From: Myxococcales bacterium
Lineage (GTDB): Bacteria; Myxococcota_A; Polyangia; Haliangiales; Haliangiaceae
Reading direction: 5' to 3'
DNA: 64,000 nt
NCBI GenBank assembly: GCA_016720595.1
Contig: JADKKI010000005.1
Coordinates: forward strand, 1 to 64,000
The notes beneath the pieces were generated by a model. The model did not search any database and had not been told where the DNA came from. It saw only the letters and a program-made list of their open reading frames with translations. Below are positions 8,085 to 19,109 of this stretch, piece after piece (within the stretch, counting starts at the first letter, position 1; each line of letters opens with the position of its first letter). The position numbers and the translations under genes were made by a program.

Positions 8085-9836
8085 TCAGCGCGCCGGGGGG
8101 CGCATCCGCGAGGTCGAGGCGCGGTGCTTCGGCGAGGACCAGGCCCCCTCGCGCTCGAGCTGCTGGCCGCGATCGCGGATCGGCTGGGGCAGGGTCTCGG
8201 CGAACGCGTGGAACAACGCATCGGAGAGCTCGATGGCGCTCGCGAACCTGCGCCCGGGCTGCTTCGCGAGGCCGATCGCGAGCACGAGATCCACGTCGGC
8301 GGGGAGCTCGACCAGCTCGCTCGGCCGGCGGGGCAGCGTGTGCACCACGCGGTACAAGGTCTCGGCGATCTCGCCGGCGGCGTACGGTGGATGGCCGGTG
8401 AGCGAGCGGTAGGCGATCGCCGCGAGCGCGTAGAGATCGGTGCAGTGATCCACGGTCGCGCCGCTCGCCTGCTCGGGGGCCATGTACGACGGCGTCCCCA
8501 CCACGTGGCCGGCGGTCAGCGTGTCCCCCGAGTCGATCGCTCGGGCCACGCCGAAATCCAGGATCTTCCAGGTGCCGTGGTGGAGGAACACGTTCTGCGG
8601 CTTGAGATCGCGGTGGACGATGCCGGCCTGCGCGGCGCAGGTGATGCCGGTCCCGACCTGACGGATCAGCTCGAGCACCTCGCCGGCGGGGAGCGCGCGC
8701 TGGTTGCGCAGCATCTCGGCGAGCGTCTTGCCCTCGAGCTTCTCCATCACGAGGTACGGCACCGGCTGCTCGCCGACATCGATCACGCGCACCACGTTCG
8801 GCGAGTTGAGGCCGGCCGCCGTGCGGAGCTCGCGGAGGAACCGCAGCACGTGGTTGACGTTCCCGAGCGATGCCTGGGACAGGAGCTTCACCGCCACGGT
8901 GCGGCCGTTCGCATCCACGGCGGCATAGACCTCGCCCATCGCGCCGCGGCCGATCACCTCGCCCAGCTGATAGCCACCGATCGTCTGATCGCTGAACCGC
9001 CCGCGGCCCTGCCGCAGGGCGCGCTCGAGCTCCTCGCGTGCCTCGAGCAGCAAGGCCTCGCGATGCGCCGCGAGGCGGACGGCACGCTCGAGCTCGCCGA
9101 CCGCCATCAGCGCTGTCTTGCGCGAGATCCGGGCGGTCACGTAGGTGCCGAGCAGGACGATCTGCACCAGCGCCTGCACCACCCATTGCTCGCGCACCGC
9201 GAGCGGCAGGATCTGGACGATGCCCGTGTCGGGCACGGTCTTCGTGATCACGAGCATCGCGATGATCGCCTGGGCGCCCGCGCAGGTCGTGTACACCGCG
9301 AGTGCGAGGCCGCTCGACTTGCCGAGCCCCGTGAAGTAGATGCCGAGCACCAGCACGAGCGGCGCGGGGGAGAACACCCCGAAGAACGGGATCGCGGTGC
9401 AGACGCAGACCGCCGGGATGTACCAGCCGAGGAGCGTGGAGGTCCGGCGGAACTTCACCGGATCACTGGTCCGCATGTAGAGGAACAGCACCGCGGTCAG
9501 CGCACACCCGATCGCCGATAGCAGGATCCCCGACGCCGTGGGATCGCCGGGCAGGAGGGGCACGGACAGCCCTCCGGTCAGCGCGATCACCGTGCCGATC
9601 AAGCAGAACCGCCGCGTCCGCATCAGCTCGTCGCGCTCGAGCGCCTCGAGTGGGGAGCCGATCGTCGTCGACCCGCCGGCGGCGGTGGGCGGATAGGGCG
9701 TGTTCGGGCGGGGGGGCCGAGCCGAGGGCACCCGTCCTGGCGGCGCGATCGTCGATGTGGCCGTGCCTTCGCTCCCCCCGGACCCGCTCGGCAGGATCGC
9801 CGTCGCCTCGTCGGAAGGCTTCACCACGTCGCTCAC
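8085..9836 (-). CDS. Membrane Ser/Thr protein kinase (N-terminal multi-TM sensor domain)
   Basis: A 583-residue kinase with an unusual order: a proline-rich cytoplasmic N-terminus (1-70), about six membrane helices (75-235), a short coiled coil (245-278), then the kinase domain (289-555). Catalytic motifs are intact: glycine loop GRGAMGEV, Lys317 in VAVK, HRDLKPQN with Asp410, DFG at 427-429, and APE at 453-455. It belongs to the PKN/PknB-like group typical of myxobacteria. The putative sensing part is membrane-embedded rather than periplasmic. The GTG start at 9836 is preceded by GAGG. The metallo-hydrolase lipoprotein gene lies 49 bases upstream on the same strand and may be co-transcribed. 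Confidence 0.93.
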   Translation of the reverse strand: MSDVVKPSDEATAILPSGSGGSEGTATSTIAPPGRVPSARPPRPNTPYPPTAAGGSTTIGSPLEALERDELMRTRRFCLIGTVIALTGGLSVPLLPGDPTASGILLSAIGCALTAVLFLYMRTSDPVKFRRTSTLLGWYIPAVCVCTAIPFFGVFSPAPLVLVLGIYFTGLGKSSGLALAVYTTCAGAQAIIAMLVITKTVPDTGIVQILPLAVREQWVVQALVQIVLLGTYVTARISRKTALMAVGELERAVRLAAHREALLLEAREELERALRQGRGRFSDQTIGGYQLGEVIGRGAMGEVYAAVDANGRTVAVKLLSQASLGNVNHVLRFLRELRTAAGLNSPNVVRVIDVGEQPVPYLVMEKLEGKTLAEMLRNQRALPAGEVLELIRQVGTGITCAAQAGIVHRDLKPQNVFLHHGTWKILDFGVARAIDSGDTLTAGHVVGTPSYMAPEQASGATVDHCTDLYALAAIAYRSLTGHPPYAAGEIAETLYRVVHTLPRRPSELVELPADVDLVLAIGLAKQPGRRFASAIELSDALFHAFAETLPQPIRDRGQQLEREGAWSSPKHRASTSRMRPPAR

Positions 9837-9885
9837 CCTCGATGAGGATACGCCGTCGCCCGCCAGGCGCGGAAGTCCTTCTCCC

Positions 9886-11049
9886 TTACCGGCGGGCCGG
9901 GACCGTCAGCCACGTCCCCGGCTGGACCAGCACCTGACGGTCAGGCCGCTCGACGCCATCCACCACCAGCTCGCCGTTGGCGGGCCCCAGCGGGTGGGCG
10001 GAGAGTGCGGCCTCCGCGCGCGCGACGTAGCCGTCGACATCGAGCAGCGGGATCGGCTGCGGCGCCGCGGAGCGTGGCTGGAAGAAGTCCTCCCAGTGAC
10101 CGCTCAGCACGAACCGCGGCGAGAGGTTGTCGATGATCGCGGTCGGCTGGTTCTCGACAGCATCGTTACTCCCCACGCACAGCAGCGCGACATCGACGGG
10201 CGTGGTCCCGAGCACCGCAGGCGGCACCAGGCCGATGGGCGCGTCGGTCGGTGCGTCCTGGTAGAACACCCGGAACACCGGCGCACCGGCGTCGTCGAGG
10301 AAGTCGATCACGAAGGCGAGCGTCTGGCCCTCGAGCCAGCCCGAGGCGGCACGGGGGAGCGCGCACTGGTCGGCATCGATCGAGCCCTCGCCGAAGTGGA
10401 ACGGCCCGACCTGCGCCGGGTGCATCGAGCACATCGCGAGCATCCGCACGTGACTCCCGGGGACCTGCACCCAGCTCCCTTCGAGCGGTGCGCCGGCGGG
10501 CCGCTGATCGGGGCAGTTCGTGTAGTCGACGTGGCTCGTGCTCGGGTCATCCATCGCGATCACCCGCGTGCGCGGGATCGAGGGCAGCGGTGCAGGGCCG
10601 GTGCAGCTGGGCGCGCGGTCCGGTGCGAGGGCCGCGAGCGTGTGCCGGCCGGTCAGGTTCGTATACGTGGTCGCCTTCGGCGCGAGCGCCATGACCTCGG
10701 GCACATCCAGGAAGTGATCGTAGTGCGCGTGGCCGCTGACGATCGCCACGAGCTCGTCGAGCTTGACGTGCGCGAGGCCGTCGGCGACCGCCGCAGCGTC
10801 GGACGTCAGCGGCAGGTTCAGCGTCACCTCGAGTGTGGATTGCCGCGTGAACATCGGCGCCGTCAGCACGGTCTCGCCGCCGTAGCGCAGCGCGAAGCCC
10901 TGGACCCCGAGCGCCTCGATCTCGAGCGGCGCCCGCACCCCGGGGCCGTCGGGCGCCACCGCCGCATCCGGCGTCGGTGGGGCGCCGCCGTCGAGGCTCG
11001 GACCACCACACGCACCGACGAGGACCAGACCGGCAAGAGCTCGCTTCAC
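9886..11049 (-). CDS. Metallo-beta-lactamase-fold lipoprotein
   Basis: A 387-residue lipoprotein. The signal peptide MKRALAGLVLVGAC gives Cys14, followed by a Gly/Pro/Ala-rich linker to about residue 45. The motif SGHAHYDHFLDVP (His107, His109, Asp111, His112) is the zinc-binding signature of the metallo-beta-lactamase fold, and later histidines (SGHWEDFF) could complete the site. Four or more cysteines suggest disulfides outside the cytoplasm. The substrate cannot be read from the sequence; UlaG/RomA-type hydrolases are the nearest guess. It stands 49 bases upstream of the kinase on the same strand. Two short palindromes lie upstream of the start (11075-11117). Confidence 0.8.
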   Translation of the reverse strand: MKRALAGLVLVGACGGPSLDGGAPPTPDAAVAPDGPGVRAPLEIEALGVQGFALRYGGETVLTAPMFTRQSTLEVTLNLPLTSDAAAVADGLAHVKLDELVAIVSGHAHYDHFLDVPEVMALAPKATTYTNLTGRHTLAALAPDRAPSCTGPAPLPSIPRTRVIAMDDPSTSHVDYTNCPDQRPAGAPLEGSWVQVPGSHVRMLAMCSMHPAQVGPFHFGEGSIDADQCALPRAASGWLEGQTLAFVIDFLDDAGAPVFRVFYQDAPTDAPIGLVPPAVLGTTPVDVALLCVGSNDAVENQPTAIIDNLSPRFVLSGHWEDFFQPRSAAPQPIPLLDVDGYVARAEAALSAHPLGPANGELVVDGVERPDRQVLVQPGTWLTVPARR

Positions 11050-11074
11050 GCGGCGGACTATCGGTCAGGTGAAT

Positions 11075-11117
11075 TGTTGAAAGTGCAACATTCAGCTTTG
11101 GTAACGTAGCTGTTACC
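11075..11117. promoter_or_regulatory. Two short palindromes in a divergent promoter region
   Basis: TGTTG-N6-CAACA (11075-11090) and the perfect GGTAAC-N6-GTTACC (11100-11117) lie 26 and 51 bases upstream of the metallo-hydrolase lipoprotein start. The position fits operator sites. No regulator gene is adjacent. Confidence 0.45.
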
Positions 11118-11265
11118 GCCTGCTGCGCCACGAGAATCTCGTACCCAGCGATCCCGCCAGCGGTGATTCGCGTCGTGCGGCTTACCGTTGAGCCTTCCGA
11201 CGAACGGTGTATTCGTCCCACGACGTGGTTTCAGGGGATTTCCAGGCCGTTCTTACAGTGCTGTT

Positions 11266-11277
11266 GGAGAATTCTCC
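11266..11277. promoter_or_regulatory. Perfect 12-bp palindrome GGAGAATTCTCC
   Basis: A perfect palindrome 14 bases upstream of the small plus-strand gene at 11292. It may be an operator or chance. It includes GGAG but is too far from the ATG to be its ribosome site. Confidence 0.3.
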
Positions 11278-11291
11278 GAGTACAGTGATGA

Positions 11292-11534
11292 ATGGTTCAA
11301 GGTCCGGCGGAAGGCCGTGTCGTGCTGCGTGAGGGTGGCTTCAATGGGGTGAAGGTCTTCACCGCAACCATGTTCGCGGACCGCGGCGTCCTCGGGGAGA
11401 AGGTGACCAGCTGGATCGCCGAGCACCCCGAGAACCAGCTGACGGAGATCATCGTGACGCAGTCGAGCGATGCCTCGTTCCACTGCATCGCGATCTCGGT
11501 GTTCTACCGGGCCCGCAAGCCCGCCGCGAGCTGA
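11292..11534 (+). CDS. Small conserved hypothetical protein
   Basis: An 80-residue protein. The core KVFTATMFADRGVLGEK, then TQSSDASFHCIAISVFYR, matches a small family I remember from myxobacterial genomes as unannotated proteins of about 60-70 residues. The predicted order is strand, helix (LGEKVTSWIAE), strand. An in-frame TGA stands directly before the ATG at 11292, so that is the longest start. The family core suggests the GTG at 11349 as the real start (61 residues). No enzymatic motif. Function unknown. Confidence 0.6.
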   Translation: MVQGPAEGRVVLREGGFNGVKVFTATMFADRGVLGEKVTSWIAEHPENQLTEIIVTQSSDASFHCIAISVFYRARKPAAS

Positions 11535-11594
11535 GCCGCAGGCAGGGTCCGCCTGCGCATGGAGCCGTTGCTCCGGCCGTGTCACGCTCGGCGG

Positions 11595-12011
11595 ATGAAG
11601 CCGCTGCTCGTCGTCGCAGTTGTCGGGGCACTCGGGACCGCCGCGCATGCCGATCCGCTGCGCGTGAAGATCAAGCCGGCGAAGCTCACCTGGAAGGCGA
11701 CCACGCCGGTCGAGGTCGTGCTCGAGGTCGCCAATTCGGGCAAGACGAAGCAGACGTTCCAGGTGATGAGCTGCAGCTGGGAGGATCACTGGAAGTCCAA
11801 TGATCCCGAGCTCGGCTGGACGCCGTGGGGCTGCGACAAGAACGCGCCGCAGGCGGTCGATCTCGCCCCGGGTGCAGCTCGCGAGTGGAAGCTCCCGATG
11901 TTCGCGATCGCGACGGCGAAGCTCGGCGCACACAAGCTGAAGCTGAGCTTCACATCCCAGGGAGGCTCGCCGGTGTGGAGTAACCAGGTCTCGATCACCG
12001 TCGTGAAGTGA
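11595..12011 (+). CDS. Small periplasmic beta-sandwich-like protein
   Basis: A 138-residue exported protein. A clear signal peptide (MKPLLVVAVVGALGTAAHA, cleaved before DP) leads to a strand-rich domain: KLTWKATTPVEVVLEVANSG, then a tail ending WSNQVSITVVK. The pattern resembles the Ig-like BsuPI/intracellular-proteinase-inhibitor fold, but this is only a fold-level guess. Two cysteines (MSCSW and WGCDK) could form a disulfide in the periplasm. The ATG at 11595 is preferred over one at 11559 because it opens the signal peptide. Function unknown. Confidence 0.65.
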   Translation: MKPLLVVAVVGALGTAAHADPLRVKIKPAKLTWKATTPVEVVLEVANSGKTKQTFQVMSCSWEDHWKSNDPELGWTPWGCDKNAPQAVDLAPGAAREWKLPMFAIATAKLGAHKLKLSFTSQGGSPVWSNQVSITVVK

Positions 12012-12038
12012 CCCGCGACGCTCGGGTATGATCTGACG

Positions 12039-12242
12039 ATGTTCGGGTGGCTGCGCCGCAGATTCGGGTCGCGCCCGCGGACCGATTGGATCGAGGAGGG
12101 GGTGCCCAAGCGCTGCACCTGCAAGTGTCACGTCCATCCCGCGATCACGCACTTTGCCCCCTGCTGCCGCGCGTGCGAGCGGTGTGGCGTGATGTTCTGC
12201 GCAGGGCTCGCGGCCCATCGCGCGGAGTGTCCGGGTCGGTGA
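12039..12242 (+). CDS. Small cysteine-rich zinc-binding-like protein
   Basis: A 67-residue protein with nine cysteines and four histidines. The clusters are CTCKCHVH, CCRACERC and C-x4-H-x3-C at the end, a density typical of a zinc-binding module. It begins 27 bases after the preceding gene on the same strand. The N-terminus is basic (MFGWLRRRFGSRPR). The coding call rests on the ordered metal-ligand pattern. Function unknown. The sequence to its right passes into the damaged GC-only block. Confidence 0.5.
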   Translation: MFGWLRRRFGSRPRTDWIEEGVPKRCTCKCHVHPAITHFAPCCRACERCGVMFCAGLAAHRAECPGR

Positions 12243-12329
12243 GCGTCCCGCCATGACCTCGCGGACAGCGGTCCTCGATCTCGACGCCGTGCGGGCGCCA
12301 TCGATCAGTTGATTCCGGCGCCGATCGGA

Positions 12330-12640
12330 TCGACCCCGACCCCCGCCCGGACCCCGCCGCCGCCCCCGGCGCCGCCGCCGGCGCCGCCCCCGCCGCCGGC
12401 GCGGGGCCGGGGGGCGCCACAAACCCGGGCGCCCCCCCCCCCGCGGGCGGAGGGGGGGAGCCCCCGCGGGGGGGGGGGGGGGACCGGCGGGGGCCCGGGG
12501 GGGGCGCGGCGGCCCCCCCGCGGGGGGGCCGGGGGAGACCGCCGGGGCGGGCCCGCCCGGGGGGGGGGGGGGGCGGGGGGGGCCCGCGGCGGGCGCGGGG
12601 CCGGCCGGGGGGGGGGGGCCCCCCCGGGGGGGGGGGGGGG
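12330..12640. other. Block of almost pure G and C with G-runs, probably an assembly fault
   Basis: About 310 bases with almost no A or T and many homopolymer runs. Three G-runs are exactly 15 long (12468-12482, 12559-12573, 12626-12640). Open frames here translate to pure Pro/Gly/Arg/Ala and are not genes. The block interrupts the minus-strand S23-like gene at about residue 60. Its left edge has CCGACCCC motifs like the arrays at 13.1 and 14.1 kb. The simplest reading is a collapsed or misread hexamer repeat. Confidence 0.6.
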
Positions 12641-12642
12641 CG

Positions 12643-12825
12643 ACGGAAATGGTAGGTCCGGTCGCGGCCGAACCGGCCCGTGGCCTCGGCGATGTTGAGC
12701 GGGATGCTGGTGACGGCATCCTCGAGCTGGCGCGCGATGCGCGCGTTGTGGCGCTTGTACGCAGCGAGCGTGGGGCGAAGCGAGCGGACGAGTTCGAGGG
12801 CGAGGTCGAAGGCGATGAGGCGCAT
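12643..12825 (-). pseudogene. S23/Avd-like four-helix-bundle protein, truncated (copy A)
   Basis: The first 60 or so residues match a four-helix-bundle protein of the S23/23S-rRNA-intervening-sequence family, the fold shared with the Avd accessory protein of diversity-generating retroelements. Matching features are IAFDLALELVRSL for helix 1, ARQLEDAVTSIPLNIAEA for helix 2, then GRFGRDRTYHFR where the family has a (K/R)D(R)xxxFR(I) turn. After Phe60 the frame enters the GC-only block and turns into proline runs, so the last two helices are missing. AGGAG lies nine bases before the ATG. Whether the cut is biological or an assembly error is open; I lean to assembly error. It shares a 20-base leader with copy C. 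Confidence 0.65.
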
Positions 12826-12871
12826 GGTCGGTGGCTCCTGTGAGGGGTTTCGCGCCCGTTCCGCGAGAGCG

Positions 12872-12891
12872 CCGTGACGCGCGCTGGGAAC
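12872..12891 (-). repeat. Leader repeat of S23 copy A
   Basis: On the minus strand this reads GTTCCCAGCGCGCGTCACGG, identical to 13443-13462 on the plus strand in front of copy C. A TTTCGCG-like motif follows in copies B and C and a degenerate form in A. It lies 47 bases upstream of the copy A ATG. Confidence 0.75.
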
Positions 12892-13068
12892 AGGCGCTCG
12901 CGGTCGGGCGCGCCCTCCGCGCGCGCGGCGCGGCGGTCTCGCGTCTGGGCTCGAACCCCTCGCGGAGCGCCGACCGTGCCCCCAGCGCCGAAGACCGCGC
13001 CGTCGACGAGGCCGCCGCTGCGCCCCACGCGAGCGTTCGCGCTCGCACGGCAGAGCGAGGCGGGCGTA

Positions 13069-13150
13069 CGCCGATGCCGATGCCGATGCCGATGCCGACC
13101 CCGATGCCGACCCCGATGCCGACCCCGAAGCCGATGCGGATGCCGGTGCG
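13069..13150. repeat. GCCGAT hexamer array (copy B side)
   Basis: About 13 hexamer units of GCCGAT with GCCGAC/CCCGAT, CCGAAG and GCGGAT variants. The array lies between S23 copy A and the leader of copy B. It is downstream of the copy B leader on the minus strand, which parallels the array downstream of copy C. Open frames across it are by-products of the 6-base period. Confidence 0.8.
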
Positions 13151-13240
13151 GCGGGGCACTCGATGCCGCCCTAGATACCGCGCCGGTGCTCCGCCCCCCC
13201 CAACTTGATTCCGGCATAGATCGCCTCGATGGCGATGCGG

Positions 13241-13360
13241 TCACGATGCGTCTGCTCTCGGACGCTCGCTCGCCGCGCGTCCTGAGCTCACGCTCGCTCG
13301 GGGCCCGTTCGCACCGCCCGCTTCGTCGCTGTCGCGAGCGCTCACGGCTTCTCCGGTCAC
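13241..13360 (-). pseudogene. Leader-derived short frame of S23 copy B, no recognisable payload
   Basis: A GTG at 13360 has the same context as the copy C start: TGACCACCGAGGAG, then a short spacer and GTGACC. It opens a 39-residue frame (VTGEAVSARDSDEAGG and so on) that is Ser/Arg/Ala-rich and lacks the four-helix pattern. The likely reading is a decayed or replaced S23 gene whose leader survived. It could also be an unrelated small peptide using the same leader. Confidence 0.35.
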
Positions 13361-13442
13361 GGGGCCTCCTCGGTGGTCATCCGCCCCTTGCGCGAAACAA
13401 CACGCGCCGCGCGCGCGATCTTCGTGGAGAGCGCGCACCTTG

Positions 13443-13462
13443 GTTCCCAGCGCGCGTCACGG
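13443..13462 (+). repeat. Leader repeat of S23 copy C
   Basis: GTTCCCAGCGCGCGTCACGG, identical over 20 bases to the copy A leader on the other strand. It stands 40 bases upstream of the copy C GTG and directly before GTTGTTTCGCG. It may be the shared promoter or a processed RNA leader. Confidence 0.75.
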
Positions 13463-13490
13463 TTGTTTCGCGGGAGGGGGCGTGACCACC

Positions 13491-13496
13491 AAGGAG
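13491..13496 (+). promoter_or_regulatory. Ribosome binding site that sets the copy C start
   Basis: AAGGAG with a 6-base spacer before the GTG at 13503. It rules against starting at the GTG at 13482 or the ATG at 13440. Confidence 0.65.
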
Positions 13497-13502
13497 ACTC
13501 CC

Positions 13503-13829
13503 GTGACCTTCGAAGCCTACGATCGCTCTATCCAGCTCCTCCGCTCCCTCGTCCCCGTCCTCAAGGCGCTCGCCACGCAGGATCCCGAGCTCACCAAACA
13601 GCTCCGGCGCGCCGCGCAGAGCGTCGGCCAGAACCTCTCCGAGGGGAACCAGCGCGCCGGCAAGGACCGCCGCCACCTGTTCCGCATCGCCCTCGGCTCC
13701 GCCGCCGAGGTGACGACGGCGCTCCAGCAAGCGGTCGCTCTCGAGAGCCTCGCGCCGGCGCAGGTCGCCGAGGCGCTCGAGCTCGCGGATCGGATCCGCG
13801 CGATGACCTACCGGCTCGCCACCCGGTGA
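13503..13829 (+). CDS. S23/Avd-like four-helix-bundle protein (copy C, intact)
   Basis: A 108-residue protein with four predicted helices: AYDRSIQLLRSLVPVLKAL, LTKQLRRAAQSVGQNLSEG, the third beginning in the family turn AGKDRRHLFRIALGSAAE, and AEALELADRIRAMTYRLAT. This is the S23 / four-helix-bundle family found in 23S-rRNA intervening sequences and related to the Avd protein of diversity-generating retroelements. Family members form pentameric barrels and are basic. The length (108) fits the family (about 110-125). It is followed 43 bases later by the GCCGAT/GGCGAT array. No 23S gene or reverse transcriptase lies nearby, so it is a free-standing copy. Function unknown. Confidence 0.88.
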   Translation: MTFEAYDRSIQLLRSLVPVLKALATQDPELTKQLRRAAQSVGQNLSEGNQRAGKDRRHLFRIALGSAAEVTTALQQAVALESLAPAQVAEALELADRIRAMTYRLATR

Positions 13830-13872
13830 GCTCGGCGGGCCGGGCGGCCCGGACGTCCGCCCCTCCGGCTGT

Positions 13873-14119
13873 GCCGATGCCGATGCCGATGGCGATGGCG
13901 ATGGCGATGGCGATGGCGATGGCGATGGCGATGGCGATGGCGATGGCGATGGCGATGGCGATGGCGATGGCGATGGCGATGGCGATGGCGATGGCGATGG
14001 CGATGGCGATGGCGATCGCGCTGCCGATTCCGATGCCCGATTCCGATTCCGATGCCGATGCCGATGCCGATCCGATCGATGCCCCGACCCCGATTCCGAC
14101 TCCGATCGCGATGCCGACT
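13873..14119. repeat. (GGCGAT)21 microsatellite and flanking GCCGAT variants
   Basis: Three GCCGAT units (13873-13890), then 21 uninterrupted GGCGAT units (13891-14016, exactly 126 bases), then degenerate GCCGAT/TCCGAT/CCCGAC units to about 14119. It fills the 293-base gap between S23 copy C and the zinc-ribbon gene. The 6-base period keeps frames open on both strands (Met-Ala, Gly-Asp, Ile-Ala), but no gene is implied. The perfect core against worn edges suggests recent slippage. Confidence 0.95.
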
Positions 14120-14122
14120 CGG

Positions 14123-14419
14123 TCAGCTGCGGGTGACCTTGTGGACGCCGGTGCCCGAGGTGTTCGCGAGCCTGTCGAGGACATCGAGGTTCTGCGCGTA
14201 GAGCTCGGTGTACGCGCATGCGGCGCACACGTACGCCGAGATCCGAACGACGCTGCGGGCGGACTTCGCTCCGAACATGCCCGACTCGCCGGAGGGGCCG
14301 TAGTGTGCGGTGAGCGTCAGCGCGTCGACCCCGTTGGACGATTCGTAGTTCGGGATCCGAGCCTCCTCGATCTCGTAGATCTCGGTGCCCTCGCAGTGCG
14401 TGCACGTGCCGTCCTTCAT
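14123..14419 (-). CDS. Zinc-ribbon-like small protein
   Basis: A 98-residue protein with two CxxC pairs, CTHC at the N-terminus and CAAC in the C-terminal third. Strand-rich sequence lies between them, including VVRISAYVCAACAYTELYAQ. This is the layout of a zinc ribbon split by an insert. The ATG at 14419 comes directly before KDGTCTHC. It starts 17 bases after the kinase-ATPase stop on the same strand, so it is likely the last gene of that operon. Its 3' end abuts the hexamer array. Function unknown. Confidence 0.75.
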   Translation of the reverse strand: MKDGTCTHCEGTEIYEIEEARIPNYESSNGVDALTLTAHYGPSGESGMFGAKSARSVVRISAYVCAACAYTELYAQNLDVLDRLANTSGTGVHKVTRS

Positions 14420-14436
14420 CGGCGCAGCATACGCGC

Positions 14437-18125
<3,689 letters not shown>

Positions 18126-18126
<1 letters not shown>

Positions 18127-19109
18127 CAGCGCTCGGCGACGACGGTGCCGGCCTTCATCAGGAAGTTCATCCGGCACCAGAACCCGAGCTCGGCGCGCAG
18201 CGTGCCGCTCGCGAGCCCACACTCGCGGGCGATCGGGTGACTATCGACCGGGACGATCGTGACGTCGTGCGGGTGGGTGAACCAGCCGTCCTCGAACTTC
18301 ACGAGGTGCGCCGGCGCCTCGATCACCGCCTGGTAGCAGGCCTTGGTGGGATCGGTGGCGTCGCGGAACTGCTTCAAGAACACCATCGGGATGTCGCCGG
18401 TGATCAGATCCTCGAGCGCGTTCTTCAGCAGCTCCCAGATCGAGATCGGCAACCCGCGCACGTCGCCGATCAGATCCTTGAGCCTCGGCCACACGTCCTC
18501 GAACGCGCGCTTCACATCGCCACCCCACGAGCCCGCGGGGGCAGGCGCCGCTGCGGTGGAGGTCAGCGTCAGGAGCCGCAGCACCTGGGCCTGCGACTCG
18601 GGCGAGTACTGCGCGATCACCAGCGCATCGACGGAGAACACGCCCGGGGCATCGGGCGCGGGCGGCATCATCAACGTGGCGGTCTGCTTGAAGAAGCCGA
18701 ACACCTCACGGCCGGTCACCATCGCCGCGACGTTGTCGACGAACACGTACGGCAGGTACCAGCCGATCGATGCGCCCGGCGCGGCCTTCCACGTCCCGTC
18801 GGTCATCGTGCCGCGGACCACGGGGATCCACACGCCGAAGTCCCGCTCGCTCATCCACCCCTTCTCGGAGTCCGGCGGGACGGTGGAGTACGAATCGGTG
18901 ATGTCGGCGCACACGATCGCCGCGAACGGCAGGAGTGGCTTGTAGATGATGTCGGGGCCGGTGACCGCGTTGAGCTGCGCATCGCAGATCGCCTGCAGCG
19001 CCGCGAGGTCCGCGCTCACGAGGAACGAGTACATGGTGGCGCCGTTCAGCTCGAGTGGCGGCGCCATCACGAGGTCGCCACCGCGGGTGATGTAATCAGG
19101 TCGCGTCAC
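18126..19109 (-). CDS. Acetoacetate decarboxylase-like protein
   Basis: A 327-residue protein resembling the acetoacetate decarboxylase (ADC) family. The segment GREVFGFFKQTATLMM is like the family region preceding the catalytic lysine. I cannot place the Schiff-base lysine with certainty, so activity on acetoacetate is not assured. Many ADC-like proteins act in secondary metabolism on other beta-keto acids. The GTG start at 19109 has GGAG seven bases upstream and overlaps the oxidoreductase stop by 14 bases. It shares its last base with the kinase-ATPase start codon. It is therefore the middle gene of a tight operon. Confidence 0.8.

Larger units (their letters stand above)
13359..13515. repeat. 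Inverted repeat: divergent leaders of S23 copies B and C
   Basis: The left arm (13359-13402, minus strand) and right arm (13463-13515, plus strand) both read GTTGTTTCGCG, a G-rich spacer, TGACCACC(R)AGGAG, and GTGACC(N)3GAAGCC. The arms are roughly three-quarters identical over about 45-50 bases. About 60 bases separate them. Because each arm ends at a start codon, the structure is two divergent copies of a gene front end. Confidence 0.75.

Noticed and set aside
12940..12975. A tRNA remnant with a T-arm-like GGGGTTCGAGCCC
   Set aside because: No matching acceptor stem, anticodon arm or D arm could be found around it.
12305..13159. A proline-rich protein on the minus strand
   Set aside because: It is made of the GC-only block plus array translation; no plausible domain and likely assembly damage.
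12643..14119. A diversity-generating retroelement around the Avd-like S23 proteins
   Set aside because: No reverse transcriptase gene and no template/variable repeat pair with adenine-specific differences was seen; only the accessory-like fold and simple repeats are present.
13873..14119. A CRISPR array in the regular repeats
   Set aside because: The repeat is a 6-base unit without unique spacers, so it is a microsatellite.
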